Assembly: GCF_014279835.1 (NCBI RefSeq)
Contig: NZ_CP047942.1
Coordinates: 1,178,001 to 1,242,000, forward strand
Origin: Synechococcus sp. MVIR-18-1
Lineage (GTDB): Bacteria > Cyanobacteriota > Cyanobacteriia > PCC-6307 > Cyanobiaceae
DNA: 64,000 nt
Reading direction: 5' to 3'
The translations under genes and the position numbers were made by a program. The number at the start of each line of letters is the position of its first letter. The stretch's first letter is position 1. The notes under the pieces are model-generated. The model saw nothing but the letters and a program-made list of their open reading frames with translations. It searched no databases and was not told where the DNA came from. Shown in pieces: positions 63,996 through 64,000 of this stretch.

Positions 63996-64000
63996 ATGGC
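63996..64000 (+). CDS. probable start of the next gene, cut by the window end
   Basis: A strong ribosome binding site, GGGGAGG (63987-63993), is followed by ATGGC at the edge. Only the start codon is visible, so the product cannot be named. The 63 bases between ilvA and this ATG show no other frame of note. Confidence 0.4.

Noticed and set aside
1-64000. CRISPR array, insertion sequence, prophage or rRNA genes
   Set aside because: No regularly spaced repeat, transposase, integrase, phage structural gene or rRNA stretch was seen; the only tRNA is tRNA-Ser.

Overview
The window looks like a chromosome segment of a marine picocyanobacterium of the Synechococcus type. The evidence is gene content: psaK (photosystem I), a complete glucosylglycerol synthesis and uptake cluster (ggpS-ggtBCDA), cobN beside cobalamin-dependent metH, cyanobacterial hfq next to dapF, hemJ, a ycf35-like gene, and several families found mainly in cyanobacteria and plastids (DUF3370, DUF4330, DUF1995, DUF3110, DUF2499, DUF3593). 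Genes are packed tightly. Many neighbours overlap by 1-20 bases and no gap reaches 300 bases. I saw no rRNA, transposase, prophage, CRISPR array or clear pseudogene. The assignment to Synechococcus is an inference from content, not from a search.

Layout. 1-5.7 kb: a partial secreted DUF3370 protein, a small group-3-like sigma factor, an Ap4A phosphorylase-like HIT protein, a SpoIID/LytB protein, a short-chain dehydrogenase, a DUF2237 protein and two small unknowns. 5.7-14.2 kb: ilvE-metH on the minus strand, divergent from cobN, so a B12-dependent enzyme lies beside a cobalt chelatase subunit. 14.1-19.7 kb: a six-gene minus-strand run, uvrC, a small secreted Cys protein, a photolyase-like protein, hemJ, a PHP protein and an unknown protein. 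19.7-21.2 kb: coaD and a coiled-coil protein. 21.2-26.1 kb: a minus-strand run dapF, cysteine desulfurase, DUF1995, DUF4330, dacB. 26.1-31.5 kb: hfq, leuS, pgi and a lysozyme-fold-like exported protein. 31.5-36.3 kb: a ycf35-like gene, an M61 peptidase, an amidase, purN and argC. 36.4-43.7 kb: ribBA, a cyclophilin, mtnP, and a minus-strand run dnaK, dnaJ, DUF3110, murQ. 43.8-46.5 kb: pstC-pstA-pstB without pstS. 46.8-52.7 kb: tRNA-Ser(GGA), a [2Fe-2S] ferredoxin, an inositol-phosphatase family protein, hisZ, a bacterial-type ferredoxin, htpG, rpmB and a peroxiredoxin. 52.8-58.2 kb: the compatible-solute cluster. 58.3-64 kb: csaB, a DUF2499-DUF3593-psaK group, dxs and ilvA.

Functional themes are amino-acid and cofactor synthesis (metH, ilvE, ilvA, argC, dapF, hisZ, ribBA, coaD, cobN, dxs, hemJ), peptidoglycan synthesis and turnover (dapF, dacB, murQ, amidase, SpoIID, lysozyme-fold protein), UV repair, protein folding, phosphate uptake and salt tolerance.

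No single obviously new system stands out. The best leads are a Cys-rich C-terminal extension on DapF overlapping a cysteine desulfurase gene, a photolyase of the FeS family that seems to lack most cluster ligands, the DUF2499-DUF3593 membrane pair beside psaK, and RNA structures in the leaders of htpG, ggpS and cobN.
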